Assembly: GCA_014885115.2 (NCBI GenBank)
Contig: WKLE02001264.1
Coordinates: 1-64,000, forward strand
Reading direction: 5' to 3'
Origin: Asterionellopsis glacialis
Taxonomy: Eukaryota; Bacillariophyta; Plagiogrammaphyceae; Rhaphoneidales; Asterionellopsidaceae
Length of the DNA: 64,000 nucleotides
Shown here: positions 20,718-31,094 of the stretch, piece by piece
Layout of the letters: each line of letters opens with the position of its first letter
Numbering within the stretch: the stretch's first letter is position 1
Program-made: the position numbers and the translations under genes
Notes under the pieces: generated by a model
What the model was told of the DNA's origin: nothing
The model's database searches: none
What the model saw: only the letters and a program-made list of their open reading frames with translations

Positions 20718-23015
20718 TCAGTCCCATGAGAACACTGCGGCAATAGGCAGGTGGTCTGACGGATGCCACGCATTTGGCAATGCATCTCCTTCGTCATAAA
20801 TACGCGAAAACTCAGAGCTGGTCAGAGCTTCCTGAACTCCCAAACACTTAAGGCGCAAAGAGTCAAAATAGACATAATCTAACCAGCCCTGGTAGTGGTG
20901 GCTTCTAGATGATGCTTTAGAACGTAGTTCTACTCCACAGACCTCAAGGTCATGTACGACTTGCCACCATTTGCCTTCTGCGAGTTCTCTCGCAAATATC
21001 CCATACCATTCCTGTCGTGTCATAATAGCTGGTTTCGATGCCTCTTCCTTTTTCTGAAACAAAGCAGTTGTGTGCCTCCATGTTCCACCCCTGCCTAGCT
21101 GGCCATTCACCTTAATCAAAAACTTAGATATCTCCTCTTCACTCAAAGTTTCTCCATTATTAGTAGAATACATGTTGAATACTTGATCTAATGCATTCTT
21201 CAGTACTGGGCTAAAGCGAGCTATCATTATTTGCGCATCTTGTTCTGTTTTGATTTCTACCAGTTCAGATCCCTGGCTTCCACCTTCGAGTTCCTGTTGC
21301 AACGCCTTGGCTCTTTCTGTGAATTGATCAAGAGACAATCCAGATTCCCCTTTCATTGAGCCTTGGAAGCTACCAAAGAATTTTTCCTTCTCTTTTTCAA
21401 TTTGTTTCCCATAAGTCTCCAGATACACATTCTCGAGTAGTACTCGGATCTCATCTTCATCAATTTGATTGTTTCCGTCAAGATCAACACTGTCAAAAGC
21501 CGTTTCGATTTCCTTTTTACTATATGATACAAGACCAAGACTTCCGACTAGAGCTTTTGTAAGCTCTGATTCACCGCTTTTGCTTTCCAGTTCTTTCTGA
21601 AGAAGCAATATTCGCTCTGTAAATTGTTCCCTTGACAGTACACGATCTATTGTTGATCCTCGAAATCCGCTAAAGAATTGATTCTTTGCTTTATCTATCT
21701 GTTCTCCATACAATGCTGCATACACATTTTCAAGAAGATCGTGAACTTCACTTTCATCAATTATCTGGTTTCCATCCTGGTCAATACTCTCGAATGCTTG
21801 CTCAATTTCATGCTCACAAAAAGCATTTAGTTCCAAGGTTTCTGCAAGTCCTTTTGCTACATGATGACCAAATTCTGTGCGAGGTGCTTTTTCTCCGTCT
21901 ACGGAAGACAGTAGCAATGATGCAAGGTTAGGCACAACATAGGTTGCCGGTCTGCATCCATATCCAGAATACTCGCCATAATCTCCATCGCATACATTCG
22001 TTCCGTACGCAATCTCTGCCGCATCAACAAAGGCATGTGCATGTTCTTTTCGTTTTGAAGTGAGAGGGACATCTGGGTACTGCGGTTCACGCCAGTGAGG
22101 ATCGATACTCCCCTCAACCAGCAAATGTCGAACTCCTGTATTTCCATCTGAATTAAAGTCTCCACATACAATTCCGCCTGCATTCTCATGGAGACACAAA
22201 TTTTCTTCCGCCTTTGCAATGATTTTTGGTGAAGGTCGGTTTGCGTTTTGTTGTTTCTGTAGTGTCCTGGCAGCAGCATTCTTCCATTTCCGAACTTGTT
22301 CTAGCCCATCGTGAACTTGGCGCAGCCGTCGTTGCGGGGCTGCTCCCCCTGACAGGTGACAGTTGATCACATTCAAAAGCTTCCTACCTTTGCGGGTTGT
22401 CAGTGCTGTTACCAGTGTGCGATCTTTGTGAGCATCGCGTTCGAGATTAAATTTATTATCTTTGAAAAACGTGGCACATCGAAATCGATACTTCTTATGA
22501 AGACAAGATTCGTATCCCAAATCTTTCATGAAAGCAAAATCGTCCTCAAACGTATCACCATCGGCCTCCTGAATGCAAATAATATCAGCACCAGAATTTG
22601 TAAGCCTCTCTTGAATGAGAGTTTGTCTATGTGACCAATTCCTTTTTTCCATTGGAACTGAAGAATCATACATTTTGTGATTCCACCAATTATCCTGTGA
22701 ATTCGGCAATAGAATGTTCCAACTCAAAATAGAAAATTTTTCATCGCCTGATACACCATCCTCTATAGTAAAGAAAGAATCCAATGGTTGCTTGGCGGGC
22801 AATATTTGGACACCCGTCTCGACACTGTCAATTGCTAGGGCACATAGTTCTCTTTTGCATGGATCTTGCTTTTTGGTTAAAGTGTGCCTTCTACCGAGAG
22901 ACATTTTTTTCGTCAATCGTAAGGAACGACGAACATTATTTGGCGATCCATTACTGAAAGCGTTTGAACCAGTAGCAAGGACTAAGCACATGTACATGAA
23001 ATATCTGGTGATCAT
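20718..23015 (-). CDS. EEP-family nuclease/phosphatase with inserted EF hands, plastid-targeted
   Basis: Single exon, 765 aa from ATG 23015. This start puts a signal peptide at the N-terminus ending Ser-Asn-Ala|Phe, an ASAFAP-like junction. Upstream in-frame sequence to 23087 has no ATG. Residues 92-320 carry the endonuclease/exonuclease/phosphatase fold of the CCR4 type: Ser-Trp-Asn-Ile-Leu, Ile-Gln-Glu-Ala-Asp (catalytic Glu), Asn-Cys-His-Leu and Gly-Asp-Phe-Asn-Ser. The last motif, Ser-Asp-His-Leu-Pro-Ile, is about 460 residues later. Between them lie two tandem repeats of about 95 aa, each with a good EF-hand loop (Asp-Gln-Asp-Gly-Asn, about 413; Asp-Leu-Asp-Gly-Asn, about 512) and a weaker third at about 617. 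All catalytic motifs are present, so a Ca2+-responsive phosphodiesterase or RNase is plausible. Confidence 0.8.
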   Translation of the reverse strand: MITRYFMYMCLVLATGSNAFSNGSPNNVRRSLRLTKKMSLGRRHTLTKKQDPCKRELCALAIDSVETGVQILPAKQPLDSFFTIEDGVSGDEKFSILSWNILLPNSQDNWWNHKMYDSSVPMEKRNWSHRQTLIQERLTNSGADIICIQEADGDTFEDDFAFMKDLGYESCLHKKYRFRCATFFKDNKFNLERDAHKDRTLVTALTTRKGRKLLNVINCHLSGGAAPQRRLRQVHDGLEQVRKWKNAAARTLQKQQNANRPSPKIIAKAEENLCLHENAGGIVCGDFNSDGNTGVRHLLVEGSIDPHWREPQYPDVPLTSKRKEHAHAFVDAAEIAYGTNVCDGDYGEYSGYGCRPATYVVPNLASLLLSSVDGEKAPRTEFGHHVAKGLAETLELNAFCEHEIEQAFESIDQDGNQIIDESEVHDLLENVYAALYGEQIDKAKNQFFSGFRGSTIDRVLSREQFTERILLLQKELESKSGESELTKALVGSLGLVSYSKKEIETAFDSVDLDGNNQIDEDEIRVLLENVYLETYGKQIEKEKEKFFGSFQGSMKGESGLSLDQFTERAKALQQELEGGSQGSELVEIKTEQDAQIMIARFSPVLKNALDQVFNMYSTNNGETLSEEEISKFLIKVNGQLGRGGTWRHTTALFQKKEEASKPAIMTRQEWYGIFARELAEGKWWQVVHDLEVCGVELRSKASSRSHHYQGWLDYVYFDSLRLKCLGVQEALTSSEFSRIYDEGDALPNAWHPSDHLPIAAVFSWD

Positions 23016-23126
23016 GTTTCTTAGATCAGCAGGTTGAGAAAAGTTTGGCAGACAGAAATGGAAAATGCTGAGTTTGGTCAGATTCAATTAGCAAGCCAAG
23101 ATGTAGATCCACCGATGATAAACTTC

Positions 23127-23282
23127 TTAAATCTTTCTTGAGAGTTGCTGTGAGATGCGGGCACCTTCGTCAAGAATATCTTCCGGTATCTCTTGTGTCA
23201 GTATTCTGTCGCGCTGGCATTTTTCTCGTCGTTTTATTCGGGTCGTGTTTTGGTAATACTGACGTGTTTCCAGTTCTTGCAT
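23127..23282 (-). CDS. Small ORF of 51 aa upstream of the EEP gene
   Basis: Open from ATG 23282 to TAA 23127, 112 bp upstream of the EEP start on the same strand. The peptide is highly charged (Arg/Lys/Glu/Gln-rich, predicted helical) and its codon choice looks like coding DNA. It may be an upstream ORF in the EEP transcript that tunes translation, a separate microprotein, or a chance frame. No domain is recognised. Confidence 0.35.
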   Translation of the reverse strand: MQELETRQYYQNTTRIKRREKCQRDRILTQEIPEDILDEGARISQQLSRKI

Positions 23283-24297
23283 GACTGAGACCAAAGCTCA
23301 GACACAAACAAACCAAAAGTAAAAAAAGGCGTCGCGCTTGAGCGTGCTCGCATTCTCTCCTTCGCCCCTTATATTTTTTTGTCCCCCGTTTTCTTTTTCG
23401 ATTCTCAACGATGTTGAATCATTTTCACCTTTCATCGGTACATATCAGGTCTTTGGAAAATAATTTTGGTGCATCAAGTTAGTAGCATAAACCAAACGGA
23501 AATGTGGGTGTGTATGAATGTGTTTAATAAATCGTTTTGATAAGTTCTAAAGTAGTTTTCATATTATTACGAATCATTGAACCCGCTTCCCTGTATTTTG
23601 AATTGTCAGTTGAAGGTATTTAGAAATGCTTGTTCCAATATTTCGAAGTCCAGTGAACCTGAGGTGGATTTTGATTATGCTTGTTTGTTTCTCTTTTTCT
23701 TATTTTCTAGTGACATGAATATGATAGCCACGAAGTGCTTCACTGAATGTAGTAACAAAGTTTAGAAAATGAAATACCGGTGTCGCTGTCTTCAGCTAGC
23801 ACCACATTTTTGGTTGAGTACAAATGTTGATTAGTAAGGTGCTGAAACTATCAATACATCAAACCAGAAGCAATAAGTGTTATTTGATATAGCGGCTTTT
23901 GCTATGAAGTTGCTAAAGAAAGTTAAAAGGAATAAAGAATCTGGAAATGGATCAGGCGTGTCTTGAACACTGAAAAGCATCATAACACAGCTAACGAAAA
24001 TGGTAAGTCTGGTATGCTGCTCAAAAGAGTGTAAACTAGTCAAACGCTTTCAATGACCCTTCAGAAAGGTGATGAAATAATTGTAGATTGTACCCCAATA
24101 TAAATCTACAGAATAATAGAGCTAGGTGTCCTGCAACGGGCACATTACAACCAATCCGTAATATGAATATTCTTGTCTATATTTACCCTAGTATGTACAT
24201 TATCTATTTTTTTTTCTCTTTTGGAAGCAATCTGTTGTTATGATGTATTTCACGTAATTGAAGTGCCTGCTCACTGTTGCCCTTGGCTCCATTTATA
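23283..24297. other. Intergenic, no gene seen
   Basis: Contains the likely promoter of the EEP transcript (GC-richer 23180-23400), then AT-rich DNA. Short frames at 23577-23765 and 23831-24043 have no coding character. Confidence 0.5.
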
Positions 24298-24660
24298 TTA
24301 TAAATTCTTCTTTTCTTGCTTTGGAAATGAATCGAAGTTGAACTCTAAGACGGACGTAGTATCACTTGAAGGGGTAGAGCCGGTGGTACCAGATATCCCG
24401 CCAGAGTAATCATCTACGGCGTTATAAACAATACCATAGTAGCCTTTTGTTGATTCAGTCGGTGTGTGGTGTAACTCATACTCGTCATAATCTTGCTTGT
24501 AACCAATATCGTACGAACAACTCGTCGAGTTTTGAGCTGGCGCGTAATCCGTAGGATTATAGTCTCCGAAAGATAAAGAACAAAATAACTTTTTCACGAT
24601 GGGAGCCGTCTTATACGTTGATGTGTACTGCGACAAAAAACGATTTGTTGACCGAAGCAT
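24298..24660 (-). CDS. Hypothetical Tyr/Asp-rich protein, 120 aa
   Basis: ATG at 24660. The first 30 residues are basic and rich in Ser, Thr and Leu, and acidic residues appear only later, which would suit a mitochondrial presequence. The middle is rich in Tyr and Asp with several Tyr-Gly/Tyr-Asp pairs, and the C-terminus is Ser/Thr-rich then Phe-Asn-Phe-Asp. No known domain. Codon use and length favour a real gene over a chance frame, but there is no homology support. Confidence 0.4.
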   Translation of the reverse strand: MLRSTNRFLSQYTSTYKTAPIVKKLFCSLSFGDYNPTDYAPAQNSTSCSYDIGYKQDYDEYELHHTPTESTKGYYGIVYNAVDDYSGGISGTTGSTPSSDTTSVLEFNFDSFPKQEKKNL

Positions 24661-27483
24661 GGTTGAAGTCCTTTTCCGTTATATGATTGTTGTCAGAAGT
24701 GAGATCCTTTAAAAGAAGGTGAAAAATGCACCTACAAAATAATGAGAGACCACCGGCGTGCACAGATCGAAGGGGTGAAGCAGATACTTTGCTCTATAAT
24801 TCTTGACACCACAACGTGACGTAGTGGTCCTTTGAGAGTGTCAAAATTCAAAATAAGAAAAAGACCAGAATTGGTACATACAATATAAACTAGTGTACAT
24901 ATGTCACTTTATTTTTTTAATTATTGATACACATTTCTCAAGATCAAATTCTGACATTCTACGTAAGCATTTGTACTGGAAGTACACTGGTGATGTTAGA
25001 TCCATACTACCTGGTATCCTTCATGTTGACAGCTTGATGGTCAATCTGGGGTTGAACCCTTTCACCGTTTCAGAGGTCATTTCTACATGTTTGTCCATAA
25101 TATTATACCTGTAAATATTACATTACCAGGTATGGGAACACACGAATTAATTCCTACGTATGGTGCGTAGGACCTACATGATAATGGGAAAGAAACCCGT
25201 TGTTCATATTATTTTTCTCCTCAGAAACCACGACAGCAAATCTAGATTGGAGACAAGAATCGAGGGTTACTCGGATAAACATCTTGAAGCATTGGCATAT
25301 TTTTCTTTTATCATTGTTGAACAAATAATAAAAGAGCACATTGCCATATTTACAACAGAATATTTATGTACTTGCGGATCCAAGTCTTCCCTCAGATGTC
25401 AGAACATACTAACTGCATGCACACAAATTCAAGATGTGTGTTTTTGTTCACATTGGTGCTTTTATTCTCGAAAATTCTAGCAATAATATAACCATAGTCA
25501 AAAGATAAATCGGTAAAGAAAGAATTTTGCTATAAACAAAGGGTAAACAAGAATGCAGCATTCACCAAACCTTCAATAGTACCTACAGGTTTGCTTCCAG
25601 ATTTGGAAGCCCTATTAGAACATAAACCACCAGAAACTCGTATTTTCTGTTTTTAACCGCCACTCATGTATATACTATATGTCATATGTATACTCCCAAT
25701 AAAACGTACTCAAGAGAATTTTTCCATGTTTGCCGAAGCCACCTGTCTCATTGAACAAAGATAGGAACACTCACACCTAGCGATAAGCAGCTTTTGTGTG
25801 TTTGCGCTCGCAATCAAGTCCCAAAAACACGGCAAATCTGAGTTCAGTAGTCAAAAGGTACTGCAATCGTTCCAAACAATATAGTGAGTGGTAATACTGT
25901 AAATACACCAATTCGTTTGCAAGTACGATCATGGCAGGATTGGTGTCAAGTACTCTTGTTTGCAAACATCCAACAAAGTAACCTGGACTACAACTACTAA
26001 AAATATTATCACGGCTATGGATGCACCAAAACCAACAATAGTAACGAGAGCTATCGCATGACGGAATCAAGCAAATTGAAGTATATACCATTACAACAGC
26101 AATCAACTGGCGTTCTGTGTACAACCGACAACCTTGCTTCTGCAATTTCGCGAATCTTGTCATACAATATCAGAATTAACCAGTGAATAAAAAGCAAAGA
26201 TGAGTAATGATGACACGCCAACATTGGCATCTCTAAATCAAGCAATTGGCGCATCTTTTATTTGCAAAAAGCATAAAGCTGAAGATATTCAAGCCACCAG
26301 AATAACAAACATCTAAAAAAAGGTTGGATCTGTAAATAAATTCAGCTAGGTCGCTATTGTAGCAATTCCAAAAGAGATTGCTATCGATGGAGAAGTTTGA
26401 CGTTTTACCAAAGAACTAACACAAACTTTTGGTACCTGCCCAACAAATAGCAAACTTCGCATAGATAAACTAGAGAGAATCAAGTTTATGGACCCTTTTA
26501 AAAGACCAGAATGTATTGGTAAACAATTTTTTGGGAGAGATTACACCATACTCACACGCCTACTCTTTAAAATCAGAGCTATGTCACCACTCTGTTTGCC
26601 AAGTTGATTCGCGCAATCCTTTTTAGTGAGAAACAGAAAGAGTAGTACCATTCCAGATTGAACAAATACTGAGAAAAAGATTAAAATTACAAATCTGTGC
26701 TTTCATCCTTCATCCCAGCTGACTGTCTACTCCGTTTGTTTGCCATCTTGACACCAACAACATTTTCCAGCGGAAAAGAGCAAGAGTTGTCTGCAACAAG
26801 TGAGCTGCAGAGCATTCAGATAGACAGCATTCCAGACTGAAGGAATACTTGGTCCTGCCTCCTACCGACAAAATTCACATTCCGGAGAATTAGGCATATG
26901 GAGGAATTCAGATGGCTACTATTCTTCCATCATCTCATCATTGTAAAATACCGGTATTAGTAGGACTTGTATTGTAAACCGTGAAGTGTACCGAAACAAA
27001 TTGAATGATGTTACTTTTTACTTTCAAACAAATACTTAAAATACAACGTTGAATATATCGATTTACAAATGAGACGAGGTTGATTTTGTCCTCATTTCTG
27101 GGCATAAAAGCAGGGCACTGTCACTCACGTCTGACGTGTTTCTTATGATTGGCCGTGCTCCCACAGATCCTGCGAACCTTTGATAAGCAAGTTTCTGGTC
27201 TCGATTTATGATACGAAAAGGAAAAAGAATTTTGCTCTGGACGACCTCAACGTAGAGACGCGCAAGTCTCCGTGAAGTATGAGCTGTGGTGCCGTCACGT
27301 TGAAATGTTCCGCAGTAGGAGTACACGGCGTACCAGATTCGAGCTGATAAGTAATCTCATGTCACATGGACAAATTTAATCCTATTTTAAAAGAAAAGTT
27401 ACAAATGTGTAAAACGCGAAGCATTACTCGAAATCACTAAGATTTCTCTGAATAAAGCTACTTCGGAATCATTGGAAATATCC
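24661..27483. other. Long intergenic region with possible decayed coding DNA
   Basis: About 2.8 kb without a convincing gene. At 25980-26160 (minus strand), one frame encodes a clear membrane-helix-like stretch (Ile/Val/Leu/Phe-rich, about 25 residues) but is cut by stops, and adjacent frames carry the flanks; this may be a decayed or multi-exon membrane protein gene. At 27063-27345 a GC-richer island is open on the minus strand with no recognised domain. The rest is AT-rich. Confidence 0.45.
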
Positions 27484-28254
27484 TTACTTTCTAAGCTTCA
27501 ACAATAAACTCTTGTTACCCTTGATTTTCTTCTGTAGCTGTAAAAGCCCGAACAACAAAGCCTCGGCAGTTGGAGGACATCCTGGGACGTAAATATCTAC
27601 AGGAACGATGCGGTCACATCCGCGTACGACTGAGTAGGAGTAATGGTAGTATCCACCTCCGTTTGCACAGGATCCCATCGAAACAACCCATCGAGGTTCG
27701 GGCATCTGATCGTAAACCTTGCGTAGAGCAGGGGCCATTTTGTTTGTCAAAGTTCCTGCAACAATCATAACATCTGACTGACGCGGGGATGCACGGAACA
27801 CCATTCCGAAACGTTCCATATCGTAACGTGAGGCAGCAGCGTGCATCATTTCCACAGCACAGCATGCCAAACCGAATGTCATGGGCCACAAGGAACCTTT
27901 ACGGGCCCAGTTGACCAAGTCATCTACACGTGAGATGGTGTATTCTACTGTATCCTTTGTTTCAACTCCACCCATGCCACCTTTGAACTCTTCGATGCTA
28001 TCCAACTTGTTCAACTACGATGGGTATTCGACAAAAAAATGAGAAACAAGAAAATGTGAGCGTCGAAAAAAATAGCTACGATTGATTCACTCGAATGCAA
28101 CCAGACAGCTTGTCATGGCGTTTCGCAGCAAACTTACAGCCGATGTTGTCGAAGAAGCTTGCGACGACATTGATCGACGAGCACCATTTGCTGCCGTTGA
28201 AGAGGCAACGATCTTGCTGCGAAGAGCTGATGACCGCAAAGCCGATGAGATCAT
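27484..28254 (-). CDS. NDUFS7: Complex I PSST subunit (NDUFS7/NuoB-like), mitochondrial
   Basis: Two exons, 28138-28254 and 27484-28014 (123-bp intron with GTAAGT donor and TAG acceptor, phase 0), 215 aa. Exon 1 encodes a Ser/Arg/Ala-rich presequence (about 39 residues, no acidic residue) for mitochondrial import. Exon 2 holds the mature subunit with the four Cys ligands of cluster N2: the Cys-Cys pair at 90-91, Gly-Ser-Cys-Ala (155) and Val-Pro-Gly-Cys-Pro-Pro (185). This subunit passes electrons to ubiquinone at the foot of the peripheral arm. The ATG at 28254 is the first in frame; the frame is open upstream but without ATG. It is divergent from the MAP65 gene. Confidence 0.93.
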
Positions 28255-28772
28255 GGTGGATTGTCCCGTTGCGACCTGCGTCACCGGATATCTGTCCCTT
28301 CAGCAACCCTTTGCGTAATAGGTAGATTTTTAGTAGATTTCGTACCTGGGTGTAGGGTCCTACGATACTCAAGAATTTCTTGAGCGAGTTGGGTCTTCAC
28401 CTGTCTGCACAGAATCTCATCTCACCGTCAGGCAGGAATACTGATCATAGGACAGACGTTTCGGAAATTTTCGACTCGATGGAATCGATTTTTATATATT
28501 CACTATGCACGATCGAATATAATCATATTGATTTCTTTCTGACCGTTTGCAAATCTCTCACATTTTCATGAAACGAAATAATGGTGCAACGACCATTTCA
28601 TTTTGCTACTCTTTCTCTCTTGTTGTGAAGAAACGATAAACAAGGCAAAAACATAAACACTTCAGTCTATCACTTCGGATACTACCGCACCAAAAGCTTT
28701 GAAAGACGAACCTGGAACGCGAAACGGATCGTTGTTGACAACAAGAACAAGCACAAAAATAAGAATTAAGTT
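28255..28772. other. Divergent promoter region between PSST and MAP65 genes
   Basis: 518 bp. No gene seen; the segment next to the PSST start is GC-richer, the segment next to MAP65 AT-rich. Presumed bidirectional promoter and 5' UTRs. Confidence 0.5.
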
Positions 28773-30629
28773 ATGGAGACAACTCAAGCCGCTGCCGACT
28801 CCGTGTCCTCACCGGCCGTGTCTTTCACGCTTAACAAAGGAGCTCCAACCCCTTCACCAGGTAGTCGACATAATATTAAAAGCCCACATATGAGTGGTGG
28901 AAGCAATCGGTCTACACGTATCCGAAATCAGTCTGCCTTCACGCCTGTCTCAACTACCGCTGGTCCAGTTTTAACACCAAGTGGGCGTAACAGTAGCATG
29001 GTCCTTTTGTCACCTTCTCGCACTATTTCGGAATCACTTACGGCACTTGCCTCGTCAACTGCTCAGCAATTAGAGGAAGTATGGGATGAAGTGGGGTACA
29101 CTCCTGAGGAACGTGCTTCCCAGCTTTCTGATTTACTAGTCCAGTTTCGTGACTTATGTGACAACAAAATTGCCGAGGAAAAGGGAGTTGCGGAAACTTT
29201 TCGTCAGACGATTGTTGATGCTAAAGCAGAAGTTGCGGAAACCAGCAAAGCTCTCAAGACGAGTGTCGACCCTATACTACTTCGTGAAAATGCAGGACAA
29301 AGTCTCACAGATGAGTTGGCAACTTTGGAAGCAGCTCTCGAAGGACTCCGCTCGGTCGCATCTGCTGCAAGGGAAGACCTTCAAGCGTGCCGCGATACGC
29401 TTGTAGAATCGCACGAAGCACTTGGTTTGGAACTTGACACTAAGTGGAGGGATATTGAATCAGACTTGACTTCACAACGTCGAAACGAATTTCATGCAAA
29501 AGTTGCAGAAATGAACGAAGCAATGTCGACACGTACTTCAGCTGTCATACAATTGCTACGTGATTGTCAGCACTTGATGAAGGACTTGAGGATTGATGCT
29601 GAAAGGGATGGGTCAGATTTAGACCGACGAATTGCTGGAAGCCTTGTGAGATCTAAAGACGGAAGCTTCATGATGGTGTCAAAATTCCGTAGTGACACCT
29701 GCACAGGCATTAGTTCCACTACGCTTGATGATTTAGCAGGCCGTGTAGCAGAGCTCAATGGAGAGAAGCGCCGCAGGAAAACAAAGCTCGCGGATATGGG
29801 AGTCCAAATTGCGGCGTTGTGGGAGAAACTCCGGATACCGGAAGAGCAGCAACGATCCTTCACAGAAAGTGTGCAAGGTCTTGGATTGGATACTATTGAA
29901 AAAGGCCAAGCAGAGCTCAATCGTCTGAGTGAATTGAAATCTCAAATGCTAGGTAAACTTGTCGCTGAAGCACGTGAACAAATATCGGAGCTTTGGGAGA
30001 AAACAAATGCTACCAGTGAACAACGCGAAAGCTTCAAAGAGTTTTATATCCATGACGAAGAGCTCTTCTCTGACGATATTTTGGAGGAGCACGAGCACCG
30101 TGTCCGTGACTTGGAAGCTCGACTTGAACACATGAAACCTATCATCAAGGTTATTGAGAGGCGCGAGGATATTCTCCGGGAGCGAATGGAATACGAAGAA
30201 TTGCAAAAAGATTCTGATAGATTAAAACAACGTGGCGCTGCATTGACAAAACAACTCATGCTCGAAGAAAAGATGGCAAGAAGGATTAAGAAGGAACTCC
30301 CCAAGCTTACAAACATACTCGAAGAAAAGCTACGAGATTGGAAAACAACAAATGGGGAGGATTTCGTTTATAACGGCGAAGCATATACAATTGTCATTAA
30401 GAAGCAAGACGAGGAGTGGAAACAATATAAGGATAATCTAGTCCAAGAAAAGCTTAAGCGAAAACAAGAAGAAAAGGCTGCAATTGAAAACAAACACGGA
30501 CCTAAGTACGGGCAACTTCCCGGTAAGAAGAAGTCATCATCACACACTAGTGGATCTCATGCGATGAAATCAAAATCGAAAACAAAACCTCTTGCCAATG
30601 CTCAAGGGAAGCATAACATGCGGGCCTAA
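28773..30629 (+). CDS. MAP65/PRC1/Ase1 microtubule-bundling protein
   Basis: Single exon, 618 aa. Residues 1-95 are a disordered Ser/Pro-rich head with several Ser-Pro/Thr-Pro sites (possible CDK targets). From about residue 90, Leu-Glu-Glu-Val-Trp-Asp-Glu-Val-Gly-Tyr opens the long helical rod of the MAP65/Ase1 family. The conserved microtubule-binding spectrin-like part includes Leu-Trp-Glu-Lys (twice) and Arg-Arg-Glu-Asp-Ile-Leu with Met-Glu-Tyr-Glu-Glu (about 465-480). The tail, about 590-618, is Lys/Ser-rich and basic. Family members crosslink antiparallel microtubules in the spindle midzone and drive cytokinesis. Family length is usual (550-700 aa). Confidence 0.88.
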   Translation: METTQAAADSVSSPAVSFTLNKGAPTPSPGSRHNIKSPHMSGGSNRSTRIRNQSAFTPVSTTAGPVLTPSGRNSSMVLLSPSRTISESLTALASSTAQQLEEVWDEVGYTPEERASQLSDLLVQFRDLCDNKIAEEKGVAETFRQTIVDAKAEVAETSKALKTSVDPILLRENAGQSLTDELATLEAALEGLRSVASAAREDLQACRDTLVESHEALGLELDTKWRDIESDLTSQRRNEFHAKVAEMNEAMSTRTSAVIQLLRDCQHLMKDLRIDAERDGSDLDRRIAGSLVRSKDGSFMMVSKFRSDTCTGISSTTLDDLAGRVAELNGEKRRRKTKLADMGVQIAALWEKLRIPEEQQRSFTESVQGLGLDTIEKGQAELNRLSELKSQMLGKLVAEAREQISELWEKTNATSEQRESFKEFYIHDEELFSDDILEEHEHRVRDLEARLEHMKPIIKVIERREDILRERMEYEELQKDSDRLKQRGAALTKQLMLEEKMARRIKKELPKLTNILEEKLRDWKTTNGEDFVYNGEAYTIVIKKQDEEWKQYKDNLVQEKLKRKQEEKAAIENKHGPKYGQLPGKKKSSSHTSGSHAMKSKSKTKPLANAQGKHNMRA

Positions 30630-31094
30630 GAACGCGGATGGATGCTTTCATGCAATAATATTCCCACTTAAAATACTCATTATCCAGTACCTGTAGCAAG
30701 GATGGTAGCGAATATTCCTATAAAAATAGAAGGACCTTGATACAAAATTGATTTTCTTATGGAAATATCGCAAGTTGCGAAGTTTGCAGCCTTTCCACTT
30801 TTCCACTAAGTCAGATTTACAAAACGAAAGCTGTTCCAATATTGGATTGTGATTATCCTCGCAAACTGGCTTAGTATAGGTGTACGTACGGTGCACAGAA
30901 TAAATTATACTCTAATTTTAAATTTCAATGCTACTGAGGCATTGAATCCTTATCCTTTTGTTCTTGATTGCATGTGCTGCTTCCATGCTTTGTCATGCCA
31001 TACAAACCTGGATCGTCCCTAGAAGGATGTATATACAGGATAGCCTAAATAAACTCACCCTCTACTAGAGCTCTCAGAGACTCACGCGGTCCTT
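30630..31094. other. Convergent 3' flanks, no gene
   Basis: AT-rich 3' region between MAP65 and the plastid protein gene. The only notable element is CTCTACTAGAG at 31060-31070. Confidence 0.5.
31060..31070. repeat. Palindrome CTCTACTAGAG
   Basis: Exact copy of the motif at 17131 and 41646, here about 25 bp past the stop codon of the plastid protein gene. Confidence 0.65.

Noticed and set aside
27063..27326. 87-codon GC-rich minus-strand frame
   Set aside because: The first codon is GTG, with a stop just upstream and no recognised domain; noted only as an island.
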